Positions 26,925 through 36,675 of a stretch of DNA of 64,000 nucleotides are shown piece after piece (position 1 is the stretch's first letter; each line of letters opens with the position of its first letter). The notes beneath the pieces were generated by a model. The model worked only from the letters and a program-made list of their open reading frames with translations, was not told where the DNA came from and searched no databases. The DNA comes from Desulfovibrio aminophilus DSM 12254 (GTDB lineage Bacteria > Desulfobacterota > Desulfovibrionia > Desulfovibrionales > Desulfovibrionaceae), in the NCBI RefSeq assembly GCF_000422565.1, contig NZ_KE383875.1, positions 193,742-257,741 on the forward strand, given 5' to 3'. The position numbers were made by a program, and so were the translations under genes.

Positions 26925-29900
26925 ATGCGCATTCTCCTCTACCCCACCATCCGCACCCAGGACGAACTGGACGACCTGTACCACCGCCTCTGCTGGTACC
27001 TGCCGGACATGGCCGGCCACACCGTGGTTTTCCCCTTCCTGCACGGGGTGCTGACCCCGGGCGCGCCGCCCGAGGGCTTCGGCACCCTCTGCGGGCCGGA
27101 ATTCACCCCGGAATACGTGCATACCCCGGACAACCCGGACCAGATGCGCCAGCTCAACCGGGCCGACGCCCTGCTGCTCTGGAACGACCGGCTCAATCCC
27201 ATGGAGCGCTACAACCTCTCCGGGACGTCGCGCTACCCCTACAACATCTGCAAGGACTCCCTGGAATCCCGGCACGAGGCCTACCACCTGGCCATCCTGC
27301 GTCACGAATATCTGCCCGCGTCCGAACGCGCCGGGCTGGCGCGGGCCAACCTGGACCGCTTCGCGGCCGTGGCCGACTCTCTGCGCCGGGAACGCTCCTA
27401 CGTCTTCGGCACCGGCCCGTCCCTGGCCCGGGCCATGGAGCGGGACTTCTCCGACGGCCTGCGCATCGTCTGCAACACCACGGTCTGCAACGAAGAGCTC
27501 ATGGACCATCTGCGGCCCCAGGTCATCGTGGCCGCCGACCCGGCCCTGCACTTCGGGGTTTCCCGCTACGCGGCCCGCTTCCGCGAACATCTCGTCCGGG
27601 CCATGGAGCGCCACGGCTCATACCTGTTCATGCCTTTGGGCTACTGGCCGCTGTTCGTGCGGCGCTACCCGGAGCTGGCCGACCGGACCTTCGGCGTGCC
27701 CGTGGTCCCGACCAAGCCGGAGAACGTCAGCCTGAACCTCCTGGAACGCTACCAGATCGCCTGCTACGCCAACATCCTGACCCTGCTCCTGCTGCCCCTG
27801 GGCTTCACCCTGAGCCGGGAGGTCGGAGTCCTCGGCTGCGACGGCCGCGCCCCGGAGGGCGTGCCCTCGGGCAACGCCTCGCCCTTCTGGCGGCATCACG
27901 AGGCCTCGGAGCTGAGCGCGCTCTACGACACCCTCAAGACCTGCCACCCGAGCTTCTTCGCCCTCGACTTCGAGGATTGGTACGCGGGCCACTGCCAGGG
28001 CGTGAAGGTTCTGGTGGACCAGGCGACCGAGGCCGGAATCACGGTGACGTCGCTGACGCCATCGTACATCCCCTGCCTGACCGAACGCATGGAGGGGCCG
28101 GAACGGAGCGAGATCGAGACCGCCGTGCGCGAGGCCCCGGCCCCGCGCCCGGAGTTCGAGGACCGCGTGGACACCCGGACCAAGGGCGCCTACCGGGTGG
28201 CGGTCATCGTCTCGCTCTACAAGGCCGAGCGCTTTCTGGCCCCGATGATGGAGAACCTCCTGGGCCAGACCGCCTACCGGCGCGGCGAGGTGGAGATCCT
28301 GCTCATCGACAGCGCCTCGCCCCAGAACGAGCGCCGCATCCTGGCCCCCTACCTGGAGCGTTGCGAGCACCTCTTCTACGGCCGGACCCCGGAACGCGAG
28401 ACGCTCTACGGCTCCTTCAACCGGGCCATCCGCCACAGCCGCGCGCCCTACGTCATGAACCTGGACGTGGACAACCGCCTGCGGCCCGACGCCATCGACA
28501 TCTTCGCCGAGGCCCTGGACCTGCGGCCGGACGTGGGCTTGGTCTACGGCAACCAGTTCGTGGGCCAGTTCCAGAACGAGGGCTTCCACAACCACGTGCG
28601 CTTCGGGCGGCTGCACCGGCCCCGCTTCTCGCGGGACATGATGCTGCACAAGTTCTACTTCGGCTCGGAGATGATGTGGCGCAAGAGCCTCCACGACGAG
28701 ATCGGCTACTACGACGACTCCTTCGTGGTGGCCGCGGACTACGAGATGGTCTGCCGCTACGCCACGGTCACGGACTTCCTGCACGTGGACCGATTCTTCG
28801 GCCTGTACCTGAAGAACCTCCAGGGCGTGGAGTACACCAACCTGCCGCTCTGCCAGTCCGAGGACGAGCGCATCCGCGAGCAGTACCGGAAATCCTTCCC
28901 GGCCCCGGTGGACCCGCCGCGCGTTCACGTGCACTACCCCATCGACCCGAAGAATCCCGACGACTACCTCACCGTGGTCTGCCAAACCATGAGCTTCGAC
29001 AAGCCGATCACCCGGAACATCATGAAGCTCCTGGAGAACTTGGAGTTCCCGCACATCATCTATTGCCTGGACCAGAACTCCTCCCAGGCCACCCGCGAGA
29101 GCATCGCCCATCTGGTGGGCGAGGGTCTGGTGGTTCCCGGCGAGGAACTCCTGCCCCAGGCCCGGCGGCTGTTCGAGTCGCGCATCGCCTACCGGCCCAC
29201 GATCTGCTTCTGGCTTCTGGCCCACGGCGAAACCATGCTGCTGGATCAGGATTTCCTGAAGATGAACCGGCCCCGGCTCACGGCCTACTTCCGCGAGGCC
29301 CACAAGGAGCTGACGGCCCGCTTCCGCACCCCCTCCGGGGCCTTCGACCCGCTCAAGACGCCGATGTTCTGCGATCACCACGAATTCGAGCGTCTGGACC
29401 TGACCCCGCACCTGACCGTGGACGCCGACGGCCTGGCCAACGACGAGCCCGCCGACATGGCCGTGTTCATCCAGCACTTCGCGCCCGAGCCGCAGACCGA
29501 AAAATACCGCGAGGCCCTCAAGCGCTGCATCGCCTCCGTCCGGGCCCAGGACTTCGGCGGCCGGGTGCGCGTGGTGGTCACGGACGACGGTTCGGCCTGG
29601 TCCCGGGAGCTGGCCGGAAGCGACCCGGCACGGCTCATCAAGGCCCACGACCGGGCCTCTCTGGCCCGCTTCGAATGCGCCCGGGACATCGACGCCGACC
29701 TCTACCTCTACAAGCCCCGCACCGGCTACTTCTCCAAGGGCCTGCTCTGGAACGCGGCCCTCGGCCGGACCCGCGAACCCCTGCTCCTGTTCATGGACGA
29801 CGACCAGCACTTCCTGCGCCCGGACTCCCTGAGCCGCTACGCCCGGCATCTGCGGGACTACGAGTTGGTCATCGGGCACACCCGCAGCTACCGCTTCCGG

Positions 29901-31394
29901 GACATCGACGGAGTGGTCCACAACATGGGTCTGGGCTATTCGAGCCCGGTGGTCCAGGGCTCCAACTTCGGCCTGCGCCGCCCCCTGCTGGAGGCGGCCG
30001 GGGGCTTCGATACCCGGACCTTCCTCTGGGGCACCGGCGACGACCCGGCCCTGTTCTGGAAGCTCTATCTGCTCCTGCGTCCCCTGGACGGCGGCCCCAT
30101 GCGGGCCTGCTACGCCGAGGACATCGTCACCGAGAACCCGTATTCCGGCCGCTGGCGCGCGGACTGCCGCGTGGACCTGGAACTGTTCATCCGCGATTTC
30201 CTGCGCCTCCACGGGGTGCATCCCAACTCCAACCCCAGCCGCGACCGGAGCGCCTGGGTCCGGCTCCTGCCCGCCGAACAGCCGGACGACACCGCGCCCG
30301 CCGCGCGGGACACCGCCCAGCCTCAGGGCCTGACCATGATCGTGCCCGCCGCCGGGGCCTCGGCCGAAGACCTCTGGCTGACCACGGCCTCGCTGCTGGA
30401 GCAGCGCCTGCCCGAGCCCTTGCGGGTGATCCTGGCCGCCGGTCCCGGAGGTCTGCCGCCGGAAACCCTGCTGCCCGCCCGGGTGGAGGTGCTGCGCACC
30501 GCCTCGGACGAGCCCGGCCCTGCCGTGCTGGAAGCCCTGGCCGCCGCGGACACCCCCTTCGCGGGCTGGGTCGCGCCCGGCGCGCTCCTGGCCGAGAAGG
30601 CTCTCAAAGGGTCGCTCACGGCCCTGCGCGACGGCGGACGTGACGCGGTCCTGGGCGCGAGCCTGGCCTTCGACCCGGCGGGGAGCCGCCTGGAATACCG
30701 CCAGCCCCCCTTCCCCTCGGGCGGCGGCCTGCTGCCCTGGGCCGGGCTGTGGCTCGGCGGCCAGCCGGTGATCGGCCGCGCGGACCTGCTCAAAAAACTT
30801 CCCGCCGAGGCCGCCCTCGGCCCGGCCTGGGACGCCTCCCTGCTCCTGGCCCTACGGGACCACGCGGCGGGCGGTTCCCGCGAACAGATCCACTCCCTGC
30901 ATCTGCCCGGAGCGGTCCGGCCGGTGGAGCCCGGGCTCCTGGCCCCGCTCCTGGCCGGAGAACCCGAAACGCTGGCCACGGCCCTGACCGGGCTGTCCCG
31001 GCACCTGAACCAGTCCCGGGAGACCGGCGAGGCCGAACACCTGCGCCAACTGCCCTGGGCCCGCGCCCATCTGCACCGGCTCCAGTCCCTGCGCCAAGCC
31101 TTCGACGCGCTGGTCCGCCGGGGCGTGCGCCGGGTGGCCCTCTACGGGGCCGGGGCCCACAGCCGCAACGTCCTGACCTGGCTCTGGCCCGCCGGGATCG
31201 AGGCCGTCTGCCTCCTGGACGACGCCGTGAAGACGGGCGAGGTGGCCGGTCTGCCGGTGTTCCCCGCCGACGCCAAGGAGACGCCGGAGCACGACGCGGT
31301 GCTCGTCTCCACGCCGCGCCACGAGGCCGCAATCCTGAAGAAGTGCCGCGAACGCGGCCTGGAGGCCGTGCCCCTGTACACGGCCGCGTCCTGA
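26925..31394 (+). CDS. Giant multi-domain glycosyltransferase (DUF115-like, GT2, GT2, GT2-like, Rossmann)
   Basis: The protein has 1489 residues in at least five parts. Residues 155-390 resemble the DUF115/Maf fold (SYVFGTGPSLA, IVCNTTVCNEELMDHLRPQVIVAADPALHFG). A GT-A family 2 domain starts near 423 (VAVIVSLYKAERFL, then MNLDVDNRLRP). A second starts near 845 (IQHFAPEPQTEKY, then LFMDDDQHFLRPD, WGTGDDPALFW). A third, weaker one starts near 1136 (LTMIVPAAGAS) and lacks a clear DxD. Residues 1403-1489 form a Rossmann segment (RVALYGAGAHSRNVL) like sugar-acyltransferase or GFO-type binding domains. Maf proteins attach nonulosonic acids to flagellin, so this could build and attach the glycan. 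It follows a 42-base gap and is soluble by appearance. Confidence 0.8.
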   Translation: MRILLYPTIRTQDELDDLYHRLCWYLPDMAGHTVVFPFLHGVLTPGAPPEGFGTLCGPEFTPEYVHTPDNPDQMRQLNRADALLLWNDRLNPMERYNLSGTSRYPYNICKDSLESRHEAYHLAILRHEYLPASERAGLARANLDRFAAVADSLRRERSYVFGTGPSLARAMERDFSDGLRIVCNTTVCNEELMDHLRPQVIVAADPALHFGVSRYAARFREHLVRAMERHGSYLFMPLGYWPLFVRRYPELADRTFGVPVVPTKPENVSLNLLERYQIACYANILTLLLLPLGFTLSREVGVLGCDGRAPEGVPSGNASPFWRHHEASELSALYDTLKTCHPSFFALDFEDWYAGHCQGVKVLVDQATEAGITVTSLTPSYIPCLTERMEGPERSEIETAVREAPAPRPEFEDRVDTRTKGAYRVAVIVSLYKAERFLAPMMENLLGQTAYRRGEVEILLIDSASPQNERRILAPYLERCEHLFYGRTPERETLYGSFNRAIRHSRAPYVMNLDVDNRLRPDAIDIFAEALDLRPDVGLVYGNQFVGQFQNEGFHNHVRFGRLHRPRFSRDMMLHKFYFGSEMMWRKSLHDEIGYYDDSFVVAADYEMVCRYATVTDFLHVDRFFGLYLKNLQGVEYTNLPLCQSEDERIREQYRKSFPAPVDPPRVHVHYPIDPKNPDDYLTVVCQTMSFDKPITRNIMKLLENLEFPHIIYCLDQNSSQATRESIAHLVGEGLVVPGEELLPQARRLFESRIAYRPTICFWLLAHGETMLLDQDFLKMNRPRLTAYFREAHKELTARFRTPSGAFDPLKTPMFCDHHEFERLDLTPHLTVDADGLANDEPADMAVFIQHFAPEPQTEKYREALKRCIASVRAQDFGGRVRVVVTDDGSAWSRELAGSDPARLIKAHDRASLARFECARDIDADLYLYKPRTGYFSKGLLWNAALGRTREPLLLFMDDDQHFLRPDSLSRYARHLRDYELVIGHTRSYRFRDIDGVVHNMGLGYSSPVVQGSNFGLRRPLLEAAGGFDTRTFLWGTGDDPALFWKLYLLLRPLDGGPMRACYAEDIVTENPYSGRWRADCRVDLELFIRDFLRLHGVHPNSNPSRDRSAWVRLLPAEQPDDTAPAARDTAQPQGLTMIVPAAGASAEDLWLTTASLLEQRLPEPLRVILAAGPGGLPPETLLPARVEVLRTASDEPGPAVLEALAAADTPFAGWVAPGALLAEKALKGSLTALRDGGRDAVLGASLAFDPAGSRLEYRQPPFPSGGGLLPWAGLWLGGQPVIGRADLLKKLPAEAALGPAWDASLLLALRDHAAGGSREQIHSLHLPGAVRPVEPGLLAPLLAGEPETLATALTGLSRHLNQSRETGEAEHLRQLPWARAHLHRLQSLRQAFDALVRRGVRRVALYGAGAHSRNVLTWLWPAGIEAVCLLDDAVKTGEVAGLPVFPADAKETPEHDAVLVSTPRHEAAILKKCRERGLEAVPLYTAAS

Positions 31395-31418
31395 ACCGGA
31401 AACCATCGAGGATTTTCC

Positions 31419-32150
31419 ATGTTCGACTACGCCAAGATCTCCGTGACCCTGGACCTGCACGACAACGACGTGGACTGCCTGAGCGAGAAGGGCAAATGCG
31501 TGCGGGCCTGGGAATGGCCCTGGACGCTCAAGATCGCCCGGGAATGGCCCCGGCGCGGGCGGGCCCTGGACGCGGGCTGCGGCACCAGCCGGATGCCCCT
31601 GTGGCTCAAGGAGCTGGGCTACGAGGCCTACGGCGCGGACAACTTCGACTACGCCGACGCCGACCCGGACTACGTCAAGCGCGCCCGCGAGCACTTCGCG
31701 GCCAACGACAAGGAGACGACCGGGCTGACCCTGGTGGAGGCCGGTCTGGACAAGCTGCCCTTCCCGGACGGCCACTTCGAGGTCATCACCTGCGTCTCGG
31801 TCATGGAGCACATCTACGATCCCAAGCAGCCCACGGCCCACCACCGGCACGTCCTGGAGCTGGCGCGCGTGCTCAAACCCGGCGGGGTGCTCATCTGCAC
31901 CTATGACGTGCACGTGACCCCGGGGGTCAACGACCGGGTCATCGGCTTCGACTACCGCGTGGACATCGAGTATCTGCTGCGCAACGGCCTGAAGCCCCTG
32001 GTTCCGGGATACATCGCCAGCCGCCTGGACATGGCCCTGGACGACGACACCCTCTGCTATCCGCCGTACATTTTCATGAAGTACCACTACAAGTCGCGGC
32101 GGGCCTTCAGCCGCCAGAGCGCCTTCGGCTTCGCCCTGGTCAAGGAGTAG
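31419..32150 (+). CDS. Class I SAM methyltransferase
   Basis: The 243-residue protein has RALDAGCGTSRMPLWL as motif I, LPFPDGHFEVITCVSVMEHI as the motif II region and LKPGGVLICTYDVH as motif III. The order and length are normal for a small-molecule or glycan methyltransferase of the Methyltransf_11 type. The substrate is unknown. The start at 31419 is 24 bases after the giant transferase. Confidence 0.82.
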   Translation: MFDYAKISVTLDLHDNDVDCLSEKGKCVRAWEWPWTLKIAREWPRRGRALDAGCGTSRMPLWLKELGYEAYGADNFDYADADPDYVKRAREHFAANDKETTGLTLVEAGLDKLPFPDGHFEVITCVSVMEHIYDPKQPTAHHRHVLELARVLKPGGVLICTYDVHVTPGVNDRVIGFDYRVDIEYLLRNGLKPLVPGYIASRLDMALDDDTLCYPPYIFMKYHYKSRRAFSRQSAFGFALVKE

Positions 32151-32155
32151 CGACC

Positions 32156-32890
32156 GTGAAGCGGGTCGTCTTCTTCCACATTCCGAAGACCGCCGGGTCG
32201 TCGTTCAACCGCATGTTGCGCGAGAACTACGGGGAGACCCTGTACTCCTGCGACCTGAACGGCAGTCATCACGCGGGCCGGGAGCGTTTCCAGGCCATGC
32301 CGGAGGAAGAGAGGTTCCGCTTCCGCTGCATCACCGGGCACCTGGTGCCGGAATTCCTGGCCCATGTGCCGCAGCCCTACACGCTGCTGACCTTCCTGCG
32401 CCACCCCGTGAGCCGGGTCGTCTCGCTCTACAACTACTTCATGACCGTGGACCAAAGCCCCCTGCGGGACTCCCTGCGCGCCTCCGGCGTGGGGCTGCGC
32501 GACTACGTGACGTCCGGTCCGGAAGACGAGGCCCGCAACGGCATGGTCCGGCGACTCACGGGCACGCTCTACCGCCCGACCTCGCTGTCCGGAGACGAAC
32601 TCCTGCGCCAGGCCAAGGACGCCCTGCGCAAGTACTTCCGTTTCGTGGGCCTGCAGGAGAACTTCGACGCCTCCTGCCGGGCCGTCCAGAAGCTCTGCGG
32701 CCTGACGAAGGTGGTTTCCTGCACGGTCAACCCGAGCCGGGGCAGGAAGCCGTCCGACCTGAAACCGGCCACGGTCCAGGCCATCCGCCGGGCCAACGTC
32801 CTGGATATGGAGCTGTACCTCTACGGCCTGAAACTGCACGGCAGACACATGCACGCCCTGGGACTGGGCGAATTCGCGATCCCGACGTGA
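32156..32890 (+). CDS. Sulfotransferase-like protein
   Basis: The 244-residue protein starts with VVFFHIPKTAGSSFNRML, the PAPS 5'-phosphosulfate loop of the eukaryotic-type sulfotransferase superfamily, and has TFLRHPVSRVVSLYNY, the 3'-phosphate site. It should transfer sulfate from PAPS to a glycan, perhaps in the cytoplasm. GTG at 32156 follows AAGGAG at 32143-32148. It shares the C-terminal LDMELYLYG stretch with the sulfotransferase part of the gene at 34008, so the two are paralogues. Confidence 0.82.
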   Translation: MKRVVFFHIPKTAGSSFNRMLRENYGETLYSCDLNGSHHAGRERFQAMPEEERFRFRCITGHLVPEFLAHVPQPYTLLTFLRHPVSRVVSLYNYFMTVDQSPLRDSLRASGVGLRDYVTSGPEDEARNGMVRRLTGTLYRPTSLSGDELLRQAKDALRKYFRFVGLQENFDASCRAVQKLCGLTKVVSCTVNPSRGRKPSDLKPATVQAIRRANVLDMELYLYGLKLHGRHMHALGLGEFAIPT

Positions 32891-32904
32891 GGAGAACGGA
32901 GACG

Positions 32905-33831
32905 ATGACGCACAACGACGCGCGCCTGGCGGAGCTGCTGGCCGAACTCAAGGCCTATTTCGGCGACGTGCCCTCGGCGCGCAGGCACTTCGCCCAGGCC
33001 GAGGCCGCCGGGCTGCACGTGACCCCGGTGCATTTCTACTCGCCCATCCCGGACGTCTCCCGGCTGGAGCCGGAGATATTCGAACGCGACTCGGAGTTGC
33101 CTGGGGTGGACATGGACGAGGCCGGACAGCTGCGCCTACTGGAAGAGGTCTTCGCCCGCCACACCGAGGACTTCCGGGGCTTTCCGCTCAAAAGCCGGGG
33201 AAACGACCTGGAGTTCAGCTTCGACAACGACCAAATCTCCGGGGCCGACCCCTTCACGATCTACGCCCTGACCCGCCACCTGCGGCCCAAACGCATCGTG
33301 GAGGTCGGCAGCGGCTACTCCACCCTGGTCACGGCCCGGGCCGTGCGCGAGAATGGGAGCGGCAGCATCCTCTGCGTGGAGCCCTACCCCCGGGCGTTCC
33401 TGGAACGGGCCGTGGAAGGCGTCGGCGAGGTCCGCCGCCAGCCGGTGCAGGACACGCCCCTGGAAGTCTTCGAGGAACTCGGCGCGGGCGACATCCTGTT
33501 CATCGACAGCACCCACACCGTACGCATCGGCGGCGACGTGAACCGCCTCTTCCTGGAAATCCTGCCGCGTCTGAAACCCGGGGTCTGGGTCCACGTCCAC
33601 GACATCTTCCTGCCGCACGACTACCCCCGCCAATGGATCGAGGAAATGCGCTTCTTCTGGGCCGAGCAATACCTGTTGCAGGCCTTCCTCTGCTTCAACC
33701 GCGCCTTCCGCGTGCGTTTCGCCGTGGGCTACATGGGCCGTCGGCATCTCGACCGCATGCGGGCCATCTTCCCCGGCTACCAGCTCGGCATGGGCGGCGG
33801 CAGCTTCTGGATGGAACGCGTGACCGTGTAA
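32905..33831 (+). CDS. SAM methyltransferase, Methyltransf_24 type
   Basis: The 308-residue protein has IVEVGSGYSTLVTARAV as the SAM loop, ILCVEPYPRAFLE, ILFIDSTHTVRIGGDVNRLF and VHVHDIFLPHDYP. This is the class that often modifies surface sugars. ATG at 32905 has AGGAG ten bases upstream; the GTG at 32887 that overlaps the previous stop is an alternative. A 176-base gap follows, with no gene seen in it. Confidence 0.8.
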   Translation: MTHNDARLAELLAELKAYFGDVPSARRHFAQAEAAGLHVTPVHFYSPIPDVSRLEPEIFERDSELPGVDMDEAGQLRLLEEVFARHTEDFRGFPLKSRGNDLEFSFDNDQISGADPFTIYALTRHLRPKRIVEVGSGYSTLVTARAVRENGSGSILCVEPYPRAFLERAVEGVGEVRRQPVQDTPLEVFEELGAGDILFIDSTHTVRIGGDVNRLFLEILPRLKPGVWVHVHDIFLPHDYPRQWIEEMRFFWAEQYLLQAFLCFNRAFRVRFAVGYMGRRHLDRMRAIFPGYQLGMGGGSFWMERVTV

Positions 33832-34007
33832 CGCGACACGTCGTTTTTCCGTCTCTCTTCCGTCATCCGACAGCGGCCAGGGAGCGAGGTCCGGACCGAG
33901 CCTCCCGCGAATTACCTATTCATGCATGTTTGCGGGCGACACGCAATGCAAGCACACACTTGTACGTTTTTTGCAAAACAGCGGAGCATCCAAAAAAGGA
34001 GCCCGCC

Positions 34008-36107
34008 ATGCACCATCTGCTGCGCCACGGCGAACCCTTCGCTCCCCGGCACGAAGATTCCCTGTGCCTCTTCCACCACATCCCCAAATGCGCGGGATCG
34101 AGCTTCAACGCCCTGTTGCGCCGCAGCCACGCCGAACGCTTCATCCACCTGGACCAGCCCGCCGACTACGAACGCCTGGCCCGGCTGGGCTCCGGGCCCT
34201 GGTTCCTTTCCGGGCACATCGTCTGGGGCTGCCACGCCGCCGTGCCCGGCAACCGCCGGACGGCCTACGTGACCTTCCTCCGCGATCCGCACCGGACCTT
34301 CCTGTCCCTGCACCACTATCTCTGGAAGAGCGGCCGGATGCAGAAAGATCTGGAGCAATACCTGCTCACCGAGCACCAGCCCAACCACATGGTGCGCTGG
34401 CTCGGCTCCGGCAGCCTGTCCCTGGCCAAGGAGCGGCTCGAAGGCCTCTTCCTCCATTTCGGACTGGTGGAGCGCATGGAGGATTCCCTGCGGCTCATGG
34501 CCTCGGACCTCGGCCTGACCCTCGGGGACATGCCCAGGGTCAACGTCTCCGGAGCCGCCCGCCTGGAATTTCCAGCCGATCTGCTCCCGGCGTTCCTGGA
34601 AACGAACGCCCTGGACATGGAGCTGTACGCCTGGGCCGTACGCCTCTTCACCAAGCGCGCGATCGACCTGCCGCCGGTCGCAACGCTCGACGTCTGCGAT
34701 CCGCCCGCCGCCACGCGCACCGACTGGAACCGCTTCGCCGTGAAGGCGCTGGATTCCGGCCGCTACGAGGATGCGCTTCTGGCCCTGGAGGAAAAGACGC
34801 CCCGACACCCCCGCGATTACGGCCTGCTGGCCCAGGTGCAGGAACGCCTGGGCCGTTTCAGCCGGGCCCTGGCCCTGTACCGCAAGGTCGAAGCCGCCCA
34901 CCCCCATTCCTACGCCCTGGAGATGTCCCGTATCCTGCTGCGCTGCGGCCAGGTCGAACAGGCCCTGGCCACGGCCCGGAGGCATGACCTGTTCTGGAGC
35001 CGCTTCACGCCCGGCTTTCCCGACGCCCACGCCGTGGGCCGGCGGCTGCTGACCCGGCGCTTCCTGGCCCAGTCCCTGCTCGACCTGGGACGCAGGACCG
35101 AGGCCCTGAAAACGGCCCTGTCCGTGGTTGAACTGGAGACGGTGGGCTGCCGGAACCGCCTCTGGCTGGCCGGATTCCTGCTCGACTGCGGCGAGACGGC
35201 CGCCGCCCGCCACCTGCTCGAAACACTGGCCGCGCCGGAAGACGCCTCGGAACGAGGGCTGTTGCATTCGCTCACGGCCCGACTGCTGGAGGCCGAGGGA
35301 AACGGCGCCGGGGCGCTCGCCGAGCACGACCGGGCCCTGGCCGCTGCTCCCCTGTCCTGGCCCGTGCTCCAGAACGCTGTGACCTGCGCCCGCAGGCAGG
35401 GTGAACACCGTCGGGCCGTGGAGGCGCTACGCGCCTTCCGCCGGGACCGCCGGGACCATGAATTGCTCGCGCGGGTGGACCGTGAGCTGTCAGCCACGCT
35501 CTTCGAAGCCGGCGAGGTGGAGGAGGCCGCCTCGGTCTTTTCCGGCATCCGTTCCGATGACCGTTTGATCGGCCCGGCCTGGGGCGATCCCCGCCGGGAG
35601 CTGTCCCTGACGCGCGTCTTCGTGAGGACCGGCCGCATGCTCGTGCTGCGCACCGCGCCCTGGGTCCACTTCTTCGCCTTCCTGCAGAAGGCCCGCCCCT
35701 TGTTCCACGGCAGAATGGACGTACTGACCGCCAACCCCGACTTCCTGACCCAGCGGAACCCCGACGGGATGGGGAGCATCCTGGCCATGCCCTCCGGCAG
35801 GTTCAGCCATGCCGAGCACGCCGAGACGCTGGCTCCGGCCATCTTCAACGGGATGTACGACGCGGTGGTGGTCCTGACCTCGAACCTGGACGCGCGCTGG
35901 TACGGCGACATCTTCCGCCTGGCCGGGGACATCCCGGCGGCGGAGCGTCTGATCTATTCCATGGATCAGGCCGCCTCGAGGCGCTTCCGCTCCTTCTTCC
36001 TGCCGCTGCCCCCGGAACGGGAGCCGGACAACGCCGCTCCGCAGCCGGCCGAGGTTCTCCCCGAGGAGCGGTCCACCCGGCCCGCCAGGAGCCTCTCGGC
36101 CAGATAG
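34008..36107 (+). CDS. Sulfotransferase-TPR fusion protein
   Basis: The 699-residue protein starts with LFHHIPKCAGSSFNALL (21-37), a PAPS-binding loop, and YVTFLRDPHRTFLSLHHYL, making the first 230 residues a sulfotransferase domain. Residues about 245-530 are TPR-like helical repeats (RYEDALLALEEKTPRHPRDY, RFSRALALYRKVEAAHP, GEHRRAVEALRAF). The last 150 residues (RVFVRTGRMLVLRTAPWVHF, MYDAVVVLTSNLDARWYGDI) are an unknown domain. ATG at 34008 follows AAAGGAG. It ends seven bases from the convergent methyltransferase at 36115, closing the plus-strand operon. Confidence 0.75.
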   Translation: MHHLLRHGEPFAPRHEDSLCLFHHIPKCAGSSFNALLRRSHAERFIHLDQPADYERLARLGSGPWFLSGHIVWGCHAAVPGNRRTAYVTFLRDPHRTFLSLHHYLWKSGRMQKDLEQYLLTEHQPNHMVRWLGSGSLSLAKERLEGLFLHFGLVERMEDSLRLMASDLGLTLGDMPRVNVSGAARLEFPADLLPAFLETNALDMELYAWAVRLFTKRAIDLPPVATLDVCDPPAATRTDWNRFAVKALDSGRYEDALLALEEKTPRHPRDYGLLAQVQERLGRFSRALALYRKVEAAHPHSYALEMSRILLRCGQVEQALATARRHDLFWSRFTPGFPDAHAVGRRLLTRRFLAQSLLDLGRRTEALKTALSVVELETVGCRNRLWLAGFLLDCGETAAARHLLETLAAPEDASERGLLHSLTARLLEAEGNGAGALAEHDRALAAAPLSWPVLQNAVTCARRQGEHRRAVEALRAFRRDRRDHELLARVDRELSATLFEAGEVEEAASVFSGIRSDDRLIGPAWGDPRRELSLTRVFVRTGRMLVLRTAPWVHFFAFLQKARPLFHGRMDVLTANPDFLTQRNPDGMGSILAMPSGRFSHAEHAETLAPAIFNGMYDAVVVLTSNLDARWYGDIFRLAGDIPAAERLIYSMDQAASRRFRSFFLPLPPEREPDNAAPQPAEVLPEERSTRPARSLSAR

Positions 36108-36114
36108 GAAGGAT

Positions 36115-36675
36115 TCAGGCCTTGTCGGCCTCCACGTTCAGGCTGATGAGCCTGCCGTGGTCCTTGTCCATGTGCGGGATGTAGGCCTGGGAGTAGTCGT
36201 CGTAGCCCGCCAGCTCGCCGGTGAAGATCTCGCGCCAGTCCCAGCGCCGGACGCCCGCGAAACCGCAATCCTCCAACACGCCCTTCAGGGCGGCGAAGTC
36301 GTAGACCGTGCGGTGGTGCAGCACCGGGCCGCCGGGCACCTCCCAGCGCCCGTAGAGCGGGCCGATGACCAGTCCGAGGTTCCCGCTGTCCAGGTAGACC
36401 CGGGCCAGGGCCTCGAAGTCCGGCACGGCCAGCCGCAGCGTTCCGCCCGGCCGCAGCACCCGCCGCCACTCCGCCAGAACCTCGCGGACCTCCACCCGGT
36501 CGAAGTATTCCAGGGTGTGCGAGGCGTAGAGCAGGTCCACGGTTCCGTCCGCGAACATGGGCAGGGTGCGGATGTCGTGGCGGTGATCGATGTGCGGATA
36601 GTCGGCCAAGTCCACGTGCGCATAGCCCGCCAGACGGCGCTTGCCGCAGCCGAGATGCACCTTGAGCGCGCTCAT
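36115..36675 (-). CDS. SAM methyltransferase of glycan locus
   Basis: The 186-residue protein starts MSALKVHLGCGKRRLAGYAHVDL, a SAM loop at the very N-terminus, then DLLYASHTLEYF and LRPGGTLRLAVPDFEALARV. This is the short predicted-SAM-methyltransferase form common in LPS clusters. The start at 36675 overlaps the stop of the upstream aminotransferase gene by four bases. Longer readings of this frame run back through that gene and are not credible. Confidence 0.8.
   Translation of the reverse strand: MSALKVHLGCGKRRLAGYAHVDLADYPHIDHRHDIRTLPMFADGTVDLLYASHTLEYFDRVEVREVLAEWRRVLRPGGTLRLAVPDFEALARVYLDSGNLGLVIGPLYGRWEVPGGPVLHHRTVYDFAALKGVLEDCGFAGVRRWDWREIFTGELAGYDDYSQAYIPHMDKDHGRLISLNVEADKA

Noticed and set aside
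33832-34007. Internal promoter or small gene in the 176-base gap
   Set aside because: AT-rich patches and TTGC-like words exist, but no convincing -35/-10 pair, sigma-54 site or open frame.
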